Shown here: one piece after another, positions 1 through 10,631 of the stretch | How the letters are laid out: the number at the start of each line of letters is the position of its first letter | Position numbering within the stretch: position 1 is the first letter of the stretch | Source of the DNA: Zhenhengia yiwuensis | Lineage (GTDB): Bacteria > Bacillota > Clostridia > Lachnospirales > Cellulosilyticaceae | Reading direction: 5' to 3' | Assembly (NCBI RefSeq): GCF_014384995.1 | Contig: NZ_JACRSY010000007.1 | Span: 62,001-126,000, forward strand | DNA: 64,000 nt | Position numbers and translations under genes: made by a program | Notes under the pieces: model-generated | Databases searched by the model: none | What the model was told of the DNA's origin: nothing | The model's input: only the letters and a program-made list of their open reading frames with translations

Positions 1-1311
1 TCCAAATCCTTTATCAGATGTATCTAACCTACCCTTTTCCACACCTTTTCTAAGCCTTTCTAGTTCATCCTCTTTCATGCCTCTACCATCATCATGAACC
101 GTTAGAAAAATATACTGTTCATCATAACGTCCTTCTATATAAATTTTCCCTTTACCCCTTCTTTGTTTAATACCGTGATAAAGAGCATTTTCTACTAAAG
201 GCTGCAAAGTCAATTTTAGTATTCTGAACTCCCCAAGCTCTAAAGGAATACGAATCTCATATTCTAAAATATCAGCATATCTAAATTGCTGAATCTGCAA
301 GTAACTACGTATATGACTTTCCTCTTCTCGCAAGGTAATGTAATCCCGACCTTTACTAAGGCCTGTCCTAAAGAACTCTGATAAAGCAGACACCATTTCC
401 ACTACTTCCTCATTTTGACCATCTTCTGCCATCCATATAATGGTATCTAAAGTATTATACAGAAAGTGAGGATTAATCTGTTCTTGAAGCAACTTAAGCT
501 CCATAGCCCTTAAATTAACCTGTTCTTCTTTTACATTTTTAACCAGTTCTTCTATCTCTCCAATCATGGTATTAAAGCTCTCCTCTAGAGTAACCACTTC
601 ATCACCTCTGCTCTTGATTTTCTGCATGGTAAAATCTCCAGCGCCTACCTTTTTCGTACGCTCACATAAATACTGCAACGGTTTTGTAATGCTATCTGAA
701 ATAGTAATAATCAAAATCCATGTAACAATGAGTACAACACCTAAAATTACCATACTGACTCTTAGCATATTGTTGATATCGTCTTCAATAGCCTTCTTAA
801 CCTTTTCAAGCTCCATTGCTTCGTAATACACATATTCCTGAATTTCATCTGTAATGAGCTCAGTAAAAACATAAATATCATTCTCTAGCATAAATATGTT
901 TTCATCGTAATGCCCTGTCTCTTCACAGTTTTCTTTAATATGGCTAATTTTCTTTTCTAAAAGTTCCAGATTCCTTTGGGCCGCCCTTACCAACTTTTTA
1001 TTGGAACTAAGACTCGTCCCTTCTTCTAACTGCTTAAAATAGACCTTACTCTCCTTTAATATATTTTCTACATTAGTATTTTCAAAGGCTTCAGATCCTA
1101 TTGCCACTCGGTACATGGCATAATCTACTTCCTGTTTAAAGTGCATATCAAACTCATTAGCAATATTAATATCCTTAATAATAGGTACGTAACGATCCGT
1201 ATAGTTGCTGAATCTGACAATGAGATAAATAACAAGGCATACCATCGGCGTTAGCATAATCAACATAAAAAGTTTCAGCTTACTTCTTAAAGACATATTA
1301 GGGCATTTCAT
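1..1311 (-). CDS. Sensor histidine kinase, YesM type (3' end cut by window edge)
   Basis: I translated this by eye from an ATG at 1311; it reads open to the window edge, so the C-terminus is missing. The protein has an N-terminal membrane segment, an extracellular stretch of about 150 residues, a second membrane segment (VILGVVLIVTWILI), a HAMP linker, and the His-kinase box with QINPHFLYNTL. The ATPase part follows with LQPLVENALYHG and the G-box HDDGRGM. This order is that of YesM/LytS-type kinases (His_kinase plus HATPase_c), which sense an extracellular signal and phosphorylate a partner regulator. The regulator gene ends only 14 bases upstream, so the two are surely cotranscribed. The ligand is unknown; the neighbouring sugar transporter and sulfatase suggest a carbohydrate (inference). 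Confidence 0.9.
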   Translation of the reverse strand, partial: MKCPNMSLRSKLKLFMLIMLTPMVCLVIYLIVRFSNYTDRYVPIIKDINIANEFDMHFKQEVDYAMYRVAIGSEAFENTNVENILKESKVYFKQLEEGTSLSSNKKLVRAAQRNLELLEKKISHIKENCEETGHYDENIFMLENDIYVFTELITDEIQEYVYYEAMELEKVKKAIEDDINNMLRVSMVILGVVLIVTWILIITISDSITKPLQYLCERTKKVGAGDFTMQKIKSRGDEVVTLEESFNTMIGEIEELVKNVKEEQVNLRAMELKLLQEQINPHFLYNTLDTIIWMAEDGQNEEVVEMVSALSEFFRTGLSKGRDYITLREEESHIRSYLQIQQFRYADILEYEIRIPLELGEFRILKLTLQPLVENALYHGIKQRRGKGKIYIEGRYDEQYIFLTVHDDGRGMKEDELERLRKGVEKGRLDTSDKGFG

Positions 1312-1325
1312 GTTAAGAGCCCTTT

Positions 1326-2948
1326 CTAAGATAAAGTTGACTTACGGTATTCTTTAGGTGTACAATTCTGTGTCTTTTTAAATAAATGGCTAAAATAATG
1401 TGGATCCTTATATCCTACTTCATAGCCAACCTCTAATGTTTTCATTGAAGAACACCTTAAGAGTTCCTTAGCCTTTTCCATACGAATCTGTGTCAAATAA
1501 GAAATAAAAGTCTGTCCTGTCTCCTGGCTAAAAATGGCACTAAAATGACTAGAACTCATATTCACATAATCAGCCACTTGATTAAGAGAAATACTTTCCT
1601 TATTATAATATTTTTTAATATAGTATTTAGCATCTTCTACTAAAGCCTTGTACCTTCTGCCACTCATAGCGTCTCTTAAGGATAATGCACCTGTCAGCAA
1701 AATCTCCAAGTAATGGCTTGCATCCTCTTTAGTCTGAATCACTGTATAGATCTCTTTTATATCACCACAGGCTTTGATCACCTCATCTTTTTCGTAGCCT
1801 AGTTGCTCCCCAAAAGCTATGACATTAAAATAAATATCCATCATAATATACTGTCTAAAAAGAAAAGACTCCATACCACCTTGTATACTTTTAATATAAT
1901 TCACAATAAAATCTTGAAGCTGCTGCTTTGTACCGCTTCTTAAAAAGTCTTCAATTGTCTTTTTGTCCATATGCGTGAGATCCATTTCCCTTATACTAAT
2001 GGCTTTGTCTCTTTGATTAAGTTTATACTGCTTTAAAGTATCATAATAAATGACTTTTTCATTCTGAAGCATATAACGATACGCTAGTGCCTGATTAGCC
2101 GTTTCAAAAGCATAGGCAATTTCACTTAATCTGCTAGCTCTGTGTCCTATCCCTATACAGTAAGAAGGCATAGAGTAATCCTTCATTTCCTCCTGAATAA
2201 GCGTAATGATTTCTTTTTCAAGTTCTTCTATATGAATGTTTGTCCCTTTTAAAATAAGAGCCCAACCTTCTGTTTCCCTATCGAATCCGATTACATCTAC
2301 GCGTTCTTGCAGCCATGCCTGCAATCTATCTGTTATCCGACCCATAGGAAGGTTCTCCTCCTTAGCTTTTAAGTCAACACTTCCTTTAATAAGCACTACA
2401 CTATACATCTTAGCCGTTAAATCAATAGCTAAAGACTTGGCCTGAGCAATAAGCTCTGTTGCCGAAAGCTTACCTGTTACCATATTATAAAAGAATTTTT
2501 TACTTGCTAGTTGCATACTCTCAAGACGTTCTAACTGACACCTCTCATAGTAAGCCTGCTTTTCCTGCTCTTTTCTAATAGCCTGTGCCACTTGATTCAA
2601 AGATTCCATAAGTTTCTTAGATGTAATAGGCTTTAGAAGATAGTCTGTTACACCTATATTAATAGCCTCTTTAGCATACTCAAATTCATCATATCCACTT
2701 AAAATAATAATCTTAACTTGGGGTAAATCCTTTTTAACCAGCTTACTAAGTTCTAGTCCATCCATAAAAGGCATTTTAATATCTGTGATAATAATGTCAG
2801 GCTTTACTTCTTGAATAAGGGGATAAGCCAATTCTCCATCGCCTGCTTCTCCTACTAGGCAAAAACCATTCTCTTCCCAATTAATGTTTTTCTTCATTCT
2901 TTCTCTTACTGCAAACTCATCTTCTACCAAGAATACCTTTAGCATCAT
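1326..2948 (-). CDS. Response regulator, YesN/AraC type
   Basis: The N-terminal receiver domain (about residues 3-120) has the acidic pair ED at 9-10 and the phospho-acceptor Asp56 in ITDIKMP. A long linker follows, and the last ~100 residues form an AraC-type double helix-turn-helix (from YIKKYYNKESISL to the C-terminus). At 540 aa this is the normal size for YesN proteins, which activate sugar-uptake operons when phosphorylated by a YesM-type kinase. The kinase gene follows directly. Two adjacent ATG codons (2948 and 2945) sit behind a GGGGG ribosome site; either could be the start. The gene lies downstream of the transporter/sulfatase operon, separated by a hairpin, and probably controls it. 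Confidence 0.92.
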   Translation of the reverse strand: MMLKVFLVEDEFAVRERMKKNINWEENGFCLVGEAGDGELAYPLIQEVKPDIIITDIKMPFMDGLELSKLVKKDLPQVKIIILSGYDEFEYAKEAINIGVTDYLLKPITSKKLMESLNQVAQAIRKEQEKQAYYERCQLERLESMQLASKKFFYNMVTGKLSATELIAQAKSLAIDLTAKMYSVVLIKGSVDLKAKEENLPMGRITDRLQAWLQERVDVIGFDRETEGWALILKGTNIHIEELEKEIITLIQEEMKDYSMPSYCIGIGHRASRLSEIAYAFETANQALAYRYMLQNEKVIYYDTLKQYKLNQRDKAISIREMDLTHMDKKTIEDFLRSGTKQQLQDFIVNYIKSIQGGMESFLFRQYIMMDIYFNVIAFGEQLGYEKDEVIKACGDIKEIYTVIQTKEDASHYLEILLTGALSLRDAMSGRRYKALVEDAKYYIKKYYNKESISLNQVADYVNMSSSHFSAIFSQETGQTFISYLTQIRMEKAKELLRCSSMKTLEVGYEVGYKDPHYFSHLFKKTQNCTPKEYRKSTLS

Positions 2949-3261
2949 TTTCCCCCACTTCTTCTCCCAATTTATACATTTAAGTCCTAGTGATTCTTTA
3001 TAGTCATTATACCAAATTTTTAGAATTCATTGAACAACAAGTAAAAAATAAAACTACAACTATAGGTACACTTAACCCTATTACTTTTTTATCTCTATTT
3101 TTCCACTTCATTAGTATTTCCCCTAACTTATTGAATATCAAACTTTTACTGTATAGTCCTCATACAAACTCTAACCTATTTATAACTCAAATTTCATTTA
3201 ATATAAGTAGAAACAGCCCCTTCCTATTTTAGGATGAGGCTGTTTCTACTTATACTAACTT
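2949..3261. other. Intergenic region between sulfatase remnant and response regulator
   Basis: This stretch of 313 bases holds the terminator hairpin at 3203-3253 and, nearer 2949, the presumed promoter of the regulator/kinase pair. Open frames here are AT-rich and have no family resemblance, so I call no gene. Confidence 0.5.
3203..3253 (-). terminator. Hairpin terminator after the sulfatase
   Basis: A perfect 16-bp inverted repeat (3203-3218 with 3238-3253) lies just past the true stop of the sulfatase reading frame (3262). No clean U-run follows on either strand, so its efficiency is uncertain. Confidence 0.65.
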
Positions 3262-4615
3262 TTATAACTGTATCTTGATTTCAAATGGGTCTTCAATTTC
3301 TTGTAACCAAATCTTTAACTTTTCAAGATAAGTTCTAGCGAGTTCTTTATTATCTTCTATAATATTGTTCATTTGGTAAGGGTCTTCTTGTCTATCATAT
3401 AAGATGCATTGTTGCTTGCCGCCTGCTGCCCGATAGGATAAAGGTGTATCTTTTATCCCTTATACCTCTTCCATAACCTTTCCCCTTTGGACCATCTACA
3501 AAATATAATGAGCTGTCTGGTGAATCTATATAATTACCACTGCACATATTCGGTGTAAAGTTATGCCCTACACATTCTTGAGGAATTTTATTATCAAGAC
3601 CTACTGCTCCTAATAGGGTAGGCATAATATCTATAGTAGATAGCTGAGCATCCACATCTTGATGTTTAAATTGCTCTGGCCATCTCACAATAAAAGGTAC
3701 ACTAACTGCTTCTTCATACCATATATTTTTATGCATTAGTCCTTGACTACCCATCAGCTCTCCATGGTCCGATGTAAAAATAACAATGGTATTATCTTCT
3801 ATCCCTTTAGCCTTAAGTGCCTGCATGATCTTACCAAAGTTCTCATCTATCCCTGTAATAGCAGCAAAATAATTTTTAACATGCTCCAGAGCTTCAGGGC
3901 AGTCTTTTACATTAGGTCTGACTAATAAATCTTCTGCCTCTTTTCCCTTGTAATAATCCAAATATTTTTGTGGAAATAAGTTAAAATCTGTATGAGGCGG
4001 ATTGAATGAAACAAAAAGTGCAAAAGGCTTATCTTGTTTCTCAATATAATCTATAGCTACTTGGGTTTCATGTGCAACAGACCACTCCTCTACATCTATA
4101 CGCTCCTCTACCTTAGCATCATTCACCCAATAATGAGGCTTCATATGATTATCCGCACATCCATAAGAATACCAAAAGTTAAAACCATGTCTTCCCTTTC
4201 CTGGTGGCGTGTAGGCATCCCATATGAGCCCATCTCCGCGCCTACCTTCTGTATAGTCGCTATGCTCCTCCTTTGGTGCATCTAAATGCCACTTACCTAT
4301 GTAGCCTAATTCATAGCCATTCTCAGATAAAATATCGGATAGGCAAAGCTGATCCTCACGTAGATAACAACCTTTAGGCGCACTTCTTGAATTACAATTG
4401 GTAAAGATATGATTTTTATGCGGATACAGCCCTGTCAGTAAAATGCCTCTATAAGGGCTACATACTGGATAATTACTTACGGCTTGATTAAATACTACGC
4501 TCTCTCTAGCAAACTGGTCTAGATGTGGTGTAATAACTGGGTCTTCCCCCATATAACCTATGGCTTGCCTTCTAAATTGGTCACAAAAGATATAAACAAG
4601 ATTGGGTTTAGCCAT
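3262..4615 (-). pseudogene. S1-family sulfatase, frameshifted near its C-terminus
   Basis: The frame starts at 4615 behind AGGAGG and gives a type I sulfatase. It shows the N-terminal metal-binding part (FCDQFRR), the formylglycine signature CSPYR with Cys52, and the later motif SDHGELMGSQGLMHK. The frame stops at 3395 after an unnatural tail. Shifting frame by one base at the CCC run 3429-3431 restores the usual ending (ILYDRQEDPYQMNNI) and runs to a TAA at 3262-3264. One extra base in a G/C run therefore truncates about the last 50 residues. Without it the product would hydrolyse sulfate esters on glycans. It has no signal peptide, so it would act in the cytoplasm. It is last in the operon after the ABC transporter. 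The shift may be a real mutation or a homopolymer sequencing error. Confidence 0.85.
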
Positions 4616-4639
4616 ACACTGACCTCCTCTTCTTTTATT

Positions 4640-6295
4640 TTATTGTTTTATTTTATCGTATGTTGCTTGCTGCATTTCTACATAACGTGCTACATTTAAT
4701 TTTTCTAATTTATTAAGGTGTTCTTGCCATTTTGCATCATCTATGCCAGATAATACGGATTGTGCTACGAAGTTCTTAATATAGTTATCAATTTCTACTG
4801 ATAAGTTCGCCTTTTCTTCTGTAACTTCTAAACTCTCAAAAACAGGTAAAAGTACTTCTTCTGGGTAATAAGGCTCTACGATATCAATACAAGCCTCTCT
4901 TTGCTTACCTAATGGATCATCTTTCATAACAAAGTGTTCTAAATCACCTAATGTAATAAACATAGGTGCATGAGGTCCTGCTGCTTTTGAATACCTGTAC
5001 TCCTCTTTACCTACACCTTCTGGTAAGTTCGTAACGTACCAGTATTCTCTTGTTTCATCATTCATCTCCCAAAGTACACCACGTTCTCCAAAATTCCAAA
5101 GCATCTTTGTCTCAAAATCACTATTTATATAATCAAACCATCTTACTAAGGCTTCTGGATTTTTACATGCTTTTGTAATAACAAATCCACCACTCCATCC
5201 TGCAAATTTATTCTTTGCACCATCCCAAATCGGCTCAGCTACTGAAGATTTTAATGGTGGAAGTGGAATGTATTGACTATCGTTTGCATCTCCTACTACT
5301 GCATTAGGTAAGAAAGCTAAAAATGAGCCTACTACCATTTGTTGTCCTTTAGAATTATATTGTTGCTGTGTCTGGCTAAAGCCTTCTAAGTCCAGTAAAC
5401 CTTCATTCGCTAACTTACTATAATAACGAAGTGCCTCATAGTATTCTGGCTTTTCAGGTGCAAATTCAACCTTACCCTCTTCAATCATAATATGCGTTCC
5501 ATCGTCTTTTATGCCAAATGCACCCAAAAGCATCCTAAATTGTGAAGCATAGAATTGCTGACAAAATGATAGCGGAATTTCATCTTCAATACCATTTCCA
5601 TTAGGGTCTTTTTCTTTAAATGCTTTAAGCACTTCATAATATTCTTCTACTGTAGTTGGTACTTCTAATCCTAAGTTATCCAGCCACTGTTTATTAATAA
5701 ATAATACGCCTGAAGTACTATCATTACGTGAGCTATGTGTATTGGTCATAAAGGAATAAATCTTACCATCTTCTTGCTCTAACATTGTTTTAATCTCAGG
5801 ATATTGATTATAAACCTCTGCTACTGATGGTGCATATTTATCTATGTAATCCCCTACTGGTACGAGTTGCGGAAGATTTTTTACAATAGAAGATGTGTCA
5901 ATTCCTGTTGCAATGGCATCTGGCAACTCCCCTGAAGCAAACATAATATTGATTTTTTCTTGCCAACCTGTTGAAGGAATCTCCATCCATTTAATTTTGA
6001 TGTTTGTATCTTCTTCTGCTTTAATAACCGCTGGTTTATTTTCATAGGTATCTTTAGCAAGTGGATGGCCTATAACAGCAATAGTGAAAGTTTCTTTTTC
6101 TTTCACAATAGGAAGCCCTTCTACATACAGATTCCCTTCCATTTCACGTGTTGTACCATCTTCTGCCGTTTCTACTGTCACTTCTTTTGAGCTACTACTT
6201 TCCTTATTTCCTCCACCTGTACTTGTACATCCTACCAGCATTACACCTACCATCATAATTGTAGTCATTTTAGATAACATACGTTTAAGCTTCAT
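4640..6295 (-). CDS. ABC transporter sugar-binding lipoprotein (family 1, LipO/YtcQ-like)
   Basis: The N-terminus is a lipoprotein signal with the lipobox LVGC and Cys23, followed by a Ser/Gly-rich linker. The rest (551 aa) is an extracellular solute-binding protein of the large LipO/YtcQ kind, with WLDNLGLEVPTTVEEYYEVL and the calcium-like loop DPNGNGIEDE, both typical of these oligosaccharide receptors. It sits between the two permeases upstream (38-base gap) and the sulfatase downstream (25-base gap) in one operon, so its ligand is probably a sulfated glycan fragment (inference). No ATPase gene is nearby; such systems normally share an MsmX-type ATPase. Confidence 0.92.
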   Translation of the reverse strand: MKLKRMLSKMTTIMMVGVMLVGCTSTGGGNKESSSSKEVTVETAEDGTTREMEGNLYVEGLPIVKEKETFTIAVIGHPLAKDTYENKPAVIKAEEDTNIKIKWMEIPSTGWQEKINIMFASGELPDAIATGIDTSSIVKNLPQLVPVGDYIDKYAPSVAEVYNQYPEIKTMLEQEDGKIYSFMTNTHSSRNDSTSGVLFINKQWLDNLGLEVPTTVEEYYEVLKAFKEKDPNGNGIEDEIPLSFCQQFYASQFRMLLGAFGIKDDGTHIMIEEGKVEFAPEKPEYYEALRYYSKLANEGLLDLEGFSQTQQQYNSKGQQMVVGSFLAFLPNAVVGDANDSQYIPLPPLKSSVAEPIWDGAKNKFAGWSGGFVITKACKNPEALVRWFDYINSDFETKMLWNFGERGVLWEMNDETREYWYVTNLPEGVGKEEYRYSKAAGPHAPMFITLGDLEHFVMKDDPLGKQREACIDIVEPYYPEEVLLPVFESLEVTEEKANLSVEIDNYIKNFVAQSVLSGIDDAKWQEHLNKLEKLNVARYVEMQQATYDKIKQ

Positions 6296-6332
6296 AACTC
6301 TTCCCCTCTCTTTTATTTAAATTAAAATCCTA

Positions 6333-7253
6333 TCATCCCTTAACTGCTCCAATCATTACCCCTTTAACAAAGTATTTTTGTATAAACGGATAAATGATAA
6401 GCACTGGCACTGTTGCAACAACGATAACGCCATACTTTACAACTTCTACTAATGTATTCATTTCTGCTAATGTCTCTGCATCTACCACTCCTCCCCCATT
6501 TGCCGCTTGCTGCTGCATCATTTGGAAGGATAAAAGGATTTCTCTTAAAACCAGTTGCAGTGGATACTTATCTGTATCATTAAGATAAATCATGGCATTA
6601 AAGAAAGAATTCCAATAGGCAATAGCACAATATAAAGTAATAACTGCAATAATAGGTTTAGATATAGGTACTACAATCTCAAAGAAAAATCTCTGATTTG
6701 TACAGCCATCTACAAAGGCAGCCTCTTGAAGCTCCTTAGGTATACTCGATACAAAGAAAGACCTGGCAATAATAATATTGTAAACAGAGACACTGCCTAA
6801 TAAGATAATAATAGTCCTTGTATTAATCAGATTAAGCTGTTTAACAACTAAGTATAAAGGCACCAGCCCACCTGAGAAATACATAGTAAAGACAAATATA
6901 CCCATCAAAAGATTACGCCCTGGTAAATCTGATCTTGAAAAAGCATAGCCTGCTAAAATCGTAATACTTACCCCAACTAAAGTTCCCATTACTGTATAAA
7001 ATAGAGTATTCGCATAGCCTGCCCATAACTTCGTGTTTCCCAAAATATTATTATACCCTATGAGTGAAAAGCCTTTTGGATATAGTAACAAGTCCCCTGA
7101 GTTAACAACTGCTGGACTAGAAACAGAAGCAACCAATACAAAATAGAGTGGATAAGCTACAATAATGATAATGGCCATAATCAAGATTAAAGTAATCATA
7201 CTAAAGATACGGTCTTGTGTTGTTTCCTTTATTTTAGTACTTCCTGCTTTCAT
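6333..7253 (-). CDS. ABC sugar permease, LplC/YtcP type
   Basis: This 306-aa protein has about six membrane segments and the EAA loop ELQEAAFVDGCTNQRF that contacts the ATPase. The ending FIQKYFVKGVMIGAVKG is typical of the CarB/YtcP permeases of the CUT1 family. It is preceded by GGGGAGGAG. It lies between the other permease (15-base gap) and the binding protein, so the three form one importer. Confidence 0.93.
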   Translation of the reverse strand: MKAGSTKIKETTQDRIFSMITLILIMAIIIIVAYPLYFVLVASVSSPAVVNSGDLLLYPKGFSLIGYNNILGNTKLWAGYANTLFYTVMGTLVGVSITILAGYAFSRSDLPGRNLLMGIFVFTMYFSGGLVPLYLVVKQLNLINTRTIIILLGSVSVYNIIIARSFFVSSIPKELQEAAFVDGCTNQRFFFEIVVPISKPIIAVITLYCAIAYWNSFFNAMIYLNDTDKYPLQLVLREILLSFQMMQQQAANGGGVVDAETLAEMNTLVEVVKYGVIVVATVPVLIIYPFIQKYFVKGVMIGAVKG

Positions 7254-7268
7254 TTTCTCTCCTCCCCT

Positions 7269-8246
7269 CTACCATAAACTTGTTCCGGATATTTTCTTAG
7301 CAAATCGATTAACTCCTATTAAAATACAGAAGTTAATAATATTATTAAATAAACCTATCGCTGTGGAATAACTATACTGGGCATTCACTAACCCCATCTT
7401 ATATGTATAAGTCGAAATAACTTCAGACATTTCTAAGTTCAAATCATTTTGCATAAGTAATACTTTTTCAAAACCTACATTCATAACTTGCCCCATATTT
7501 AGAATAAGCAAAATCGTAATAGTCGGTAAAATAGCTGGAAAATCAATATGTCTAATACGCTGTAATTTACTTGCACCATCTATAATAGCTGCTTCATGAA
7601 GTTCTGGGCTTACCCCTGATAAAGCCGCAATATAAATAATAGATGCCCATCCTGTTCCTTGCCATATACCAGACCATACATAAACATGTCTAAACCATTC
7701 CTTTTGTCCTAGGAAGAAAATAGGATCTCCTCCAAAGAATTCAATAACGGTATTAATAAACCCTGTTCTTGGTGATAAAAAGATAGACAACATACCTACT
7801 AATACAACTGTAGAAATAAAATGAGGTGCATAAGTAATGGTTTGTGTTAACTTTTTTAATTTTTCATTTTTAGTGTAGTTAATCATAAAGGCTAATAAAA
7901 TCGGAATTGGAAAAGAAGCTACTAAAGAATATAGACTAATAGAAAGGGTATTTTTTAGTAAATCCCAGAACATAATTGAATCAAAAAATTTCGTAAAATG
8001 CTTAAACCCTACCCAAGGGCTACCTGTTATCCCTTCATATGGTAAATAGTCTTTAAAAGCTATTTGAATCCCATACATAGGCCAATAGTTAAAGATAATG
8101 ATATAAAGTAAAGCTGGTAATAAGAAAAAATAGAGGATATAATTTCTTTTCATTAATATCCACATATGTTTTAGACGTGCTTTTTTCGCTTCTTTAGCAC
8201 TTATCTGTGTGTCAAATGCCACTTCTCCCTTTGTCATGGCTTTCAT
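7269..8246 (-). CDS. ABC sugar permease, LplB/YteP type
   Basis: First gene of the transporter-sulfatase operon. The 325-aa product has six predicted membrane segments, the periplasmic motif FNYWPMYGIQIAFKDY and the EAA loop ELHEAAIIDGASKLQRI, as in LplB/YteP permeases, and ends in GTSLW like the third transporter's permease. The first ATG (8246) is only one or two bases from GGGGGG, so the ATG at 8237 may be the real start. The divergent regulator at 8445 shares the upstream region. Confidence 0.93.
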   Translation of the reverse strand: MKAMTKGEVAFDTQISAKEAKKARLKHMWILMKRNYILYFFLLPALLYIIIFNYWPMYGIQIAFKDYLPYEGITGSPWVGFKHFTKFFDSIMFWDLLKNTLSISLYSLVASFPIPILLAFMINYTKNEKLKKLTQTITYAPHFISTVVLVGMLSIFLSPRTGFINTVIEFFGGDPIFFLGQKEWFRHVYVWSGIWQGTGWASIIYIAALSGVSPELHEAAIIDGASKLQRIRHIDFPAILPTITILLILNMGQVMNVGFEKVLLMQNDLNLEMSEVISTYTYKMGLVNAQYSYSTAIGLFNNIINFCILIGVNRFAKKISGTSLW

Positions 8247-8444
8247 TCCCCCCTTTTTGTTTTGTACTTTTATCTAATCACGAAATATTTTTCTAGTAAA
8301 TATTCAATATTTTTATCATAATCTTTTTTTGAATAGTTTGTTTTTTGTGCAAATCCACCAGTTTTTAACTTGAATACATAGTCTTTATATGTTACTTTAT
8401 ATTTAATCGAACTCATACTATTTTTTGAAAGGAGTTGGCAGTTT

Positions 8445-10631
8445 TTGAATACTAATATTTTGAAAGAATTTAGTAGACATGTAAGCTCTTACTTTTTCAT
8501 TATCTTTATTCCTATTGTTTTACTTAATATTTATTATCAAAATTATTTTCTCGATTTATATAAGGGGGAAATCATTTCTCAGAGCAGTAACAACTTAAAT
8601 AAACTACAGCTAAATTTTGACTATAAAATAGATTTAATTCATAAAGTATCCCTTGAACTTATGAGCAATGCATGCTTTTCTAATGCCTATATTTCCAATA
8701 ATGTAACAGCTTTTTATCATATCTTTAATGAGCTTAATGCAGCCAAAAGGTTAGATCCTGCATTTTTAGATATCTATTACTACAACAAAGTTACCCCTCA
8801 TACACTCTACTCTTGCAGTGGGACCTATAATCCAGAAACCTACTCTAAAATTAATCCTCAATTTTTGGGGCAATATACAAATTTTCAAGATAAATTAAAT
8901 ACTATTGAAACACCTCAGTTTTACGCACATTCTTTTAACATCTTTTTATCAGACAAGCCTGCTATTGAATACATTATTCCTATACATAATCAAGCTGCTT
9001 TTTTCATCTTTAGAATTGACCCTAACTTTTTTGAGGATACACTAAACAATATGTCTACACCAAATGCCACTTTCTATACTTATATTTTGGCGGATAATAT
9101 AATGCTTTATAGTAATGCACCTTCTGCTCATCCATTATCTCTTGAAGCATTACCTCCTTTAGACTCTTTTTCACTACAAACAACTTATCAAAACGAGTAC
9201 TACATAAGTCAAATTGCTTCTCCTTCAACACATTTAACTTATGTGAGCATTATTGATGAAGATTTATTGCTTGGTAAAGTAAAAATGCTGTCTCAGAAAT
9301 TTATTTTACTTAATGCTTTTATTCTTTTAATAGGTTTTATGATTACTTTCCTTTTAACCCACAGATACTATAAACCTATTAGGAAGCTCCTTTACTCTTT
9401 GGACCAGTTTAACTTTAATCTTCCTAATCACCTTCATACTTTAGATAAAATAGCTATGGGCATGAATCTTTTAGAACACGATAATAAGCGTCTTCATTAT
9501 GAAAAGTGCCTTTTAAAATTATTAGGTGGAACTTATAAAGATATTTATACTTTTAATATTAGTGCACAGCCTTATGGTATTACGCTCCATCACGAAACCT
9601 TTAAAGTCATTACCTTAAGTGCACTTCCTACTTATACCTTTAACGAAAAAGATATCCTTTTTCTACAGGAAACTAAGGTACTTCCTATGGACTTTGTGGA
9701 TTTCCATTATCTCCATCATGTTTCACATAATATGTATGTTTTTATTGCTTTTTATGAAAGTACTGATGCAAGGACTTTAAAAGAAGGCTTAATAACTTTG
9801 CAAGGTACACTATCTGCTACTTTATCCATTCCTTTCGCACTCTGCATAAGCAGTGCGTATAAAGATTTAAGTGCAGTACCTTATGCTCTGTTAGAATGTA
9901 GTAAGCTTACTCAAGATACCTCTTCTCTTCATACAAACGCACCTGCCTTCTATGAAGAAACTTGCTTAGGACATTCGTCTCATCTCTACTATCCAGAAAA
10001 TGAATTATCAGGTCTTCAAGATGCTATTACAAGCTATAACTTGGAAAAAGTAGAATTTTTTATTCATACCCTTATAGATTACATTCAGCAATTGCATGAT
10101 TATCATCCTCTACTTTTACCACTTGTTTATAGTGTAAGTCATACACTAAAAAAAGGGGCTAAAGCACTTAATATTACACTTAACCCTTCTTTAGACATAC
10201 CGTTAAGCCCTGCTCATTCTCTATCAAAGACATACTTTATTGACTATATCCATACCCTAACTAAAGAAATTACAGCTGTTATCCAGCTTCATACAGCACC
10301 TTCTAGCTCTTTATCTATTCAAACGATTATAGCTTATATCGATCAACATTATTGCGAGTATGATTTATCTGTTTCATCTTTAGCTGACCATTTTAATTTA
10401 TCTGTCTCTAACTTAAGTCATCAATTTAAAACAGCTACAGGCGTTAACTTATCTACTTACATTAACTCGCTTCGTATAGAACAAGCCAAAACTCTTCTAT
10501 GTACAACTTCTATGACTGTCTCGGAGATTTCTACAACTATTGGTTATACGCAGTCCTCTAGTTTTATAAGAAGATTTAAGCAATTCACAGACCTTACACC
10601 TGGTGAATTTAGAACACAAAAAGGAAACTAG
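8445..10631 (+). CDS. Membrane-anchored AraC-family regulator (YtdP-like)
   Basis: This 728-aa protein has a membrane segment at about residues 14-34, an extracellular sensor region of about 240 residues, a second segment near 283-303, a poorly conserved middle part, and a C-terminal AraC double helix-turn-helix (from about residue 625, IIAYIDQHYCEYDLSV onward). It joins in one chain what the YesM/YesN pairs split in two. The start is an unusual TTG at 8445, chosen because GAAAGGAG at 8427-8434 lies 10 bases upstream and no ATG fits. It is divergent from the transporter/sulfatase operon and probably activates it. The C-terminus meets the GNAT gene tail to tail, sharing four bases. Confidence 0.88.
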   Translation: MNTNILKEFSRHVSSYFFIIFIPIVLLNIYYQNYFLDLYKGEIISQSSNNLNKLQLNFDYKIDLIHKVSLELMSNACFSNAYISNNVTAFYHIFNELNAAKRLDPAFLDIYYYNKVTPHTLYSCSGTYNPETYSKINPQFLGQYTNFQDKLNTIETPQFYAHSFNIFLSDKPAIEYIIPIHNQAAFFIFRIDPNFFEDTLNNMSTPNATFYTYILADNIMLYSNAPSAHPLSLEALPPLDSFSLQTTYQNEYYISQIASPSTHLTYVSIIDEDLLLGKVKMLSQKFILLNAFILLIGFMITFLLTHRYYKPIRKLLYSLDQFNFNLPNHLHTLDKIAMGMNLLEHDNKRLHYEKCLLKLLGGTYKDIYTFNISAQPYGITLHHETFKVITLSALPTYTFNEKDILFLQETKVLPMDFVDFHYLHHVSHNMYVFIAFYESTDARTLKEGLITLQGTLSATLSIPFALCISSAYKDLSAVPYALLECSKLTQDTSSLHTNAPAFYEETCLGHSSHLYYPENELSGLQDAITSYNLEKVEFFIHTLIDYIQQLHDYHPLLLPLVYSVSHTLKKGAKALNITLNPSLDIPLSPAHSLSKTYFIDYIHTLTKEITAVIQLHTAPSSSLSIQTIIAYIDQHYCEYDLSVSSLADHFNLSVSNLSHQFKTATGVNLSTYINSLRIEQAKTLLCTTSMTVSEISTTIGYTQSSSFIRRFKQFTDLTPGEFRTQKGN

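Noticed and set aside
2990..3232. Open frame of 80 codons in the spacer before the response regulator
   Set aside because: No ribosome site, skewed composition (Asn, Ile, Thr, Phe), and it ends inside a terminator hairpin.
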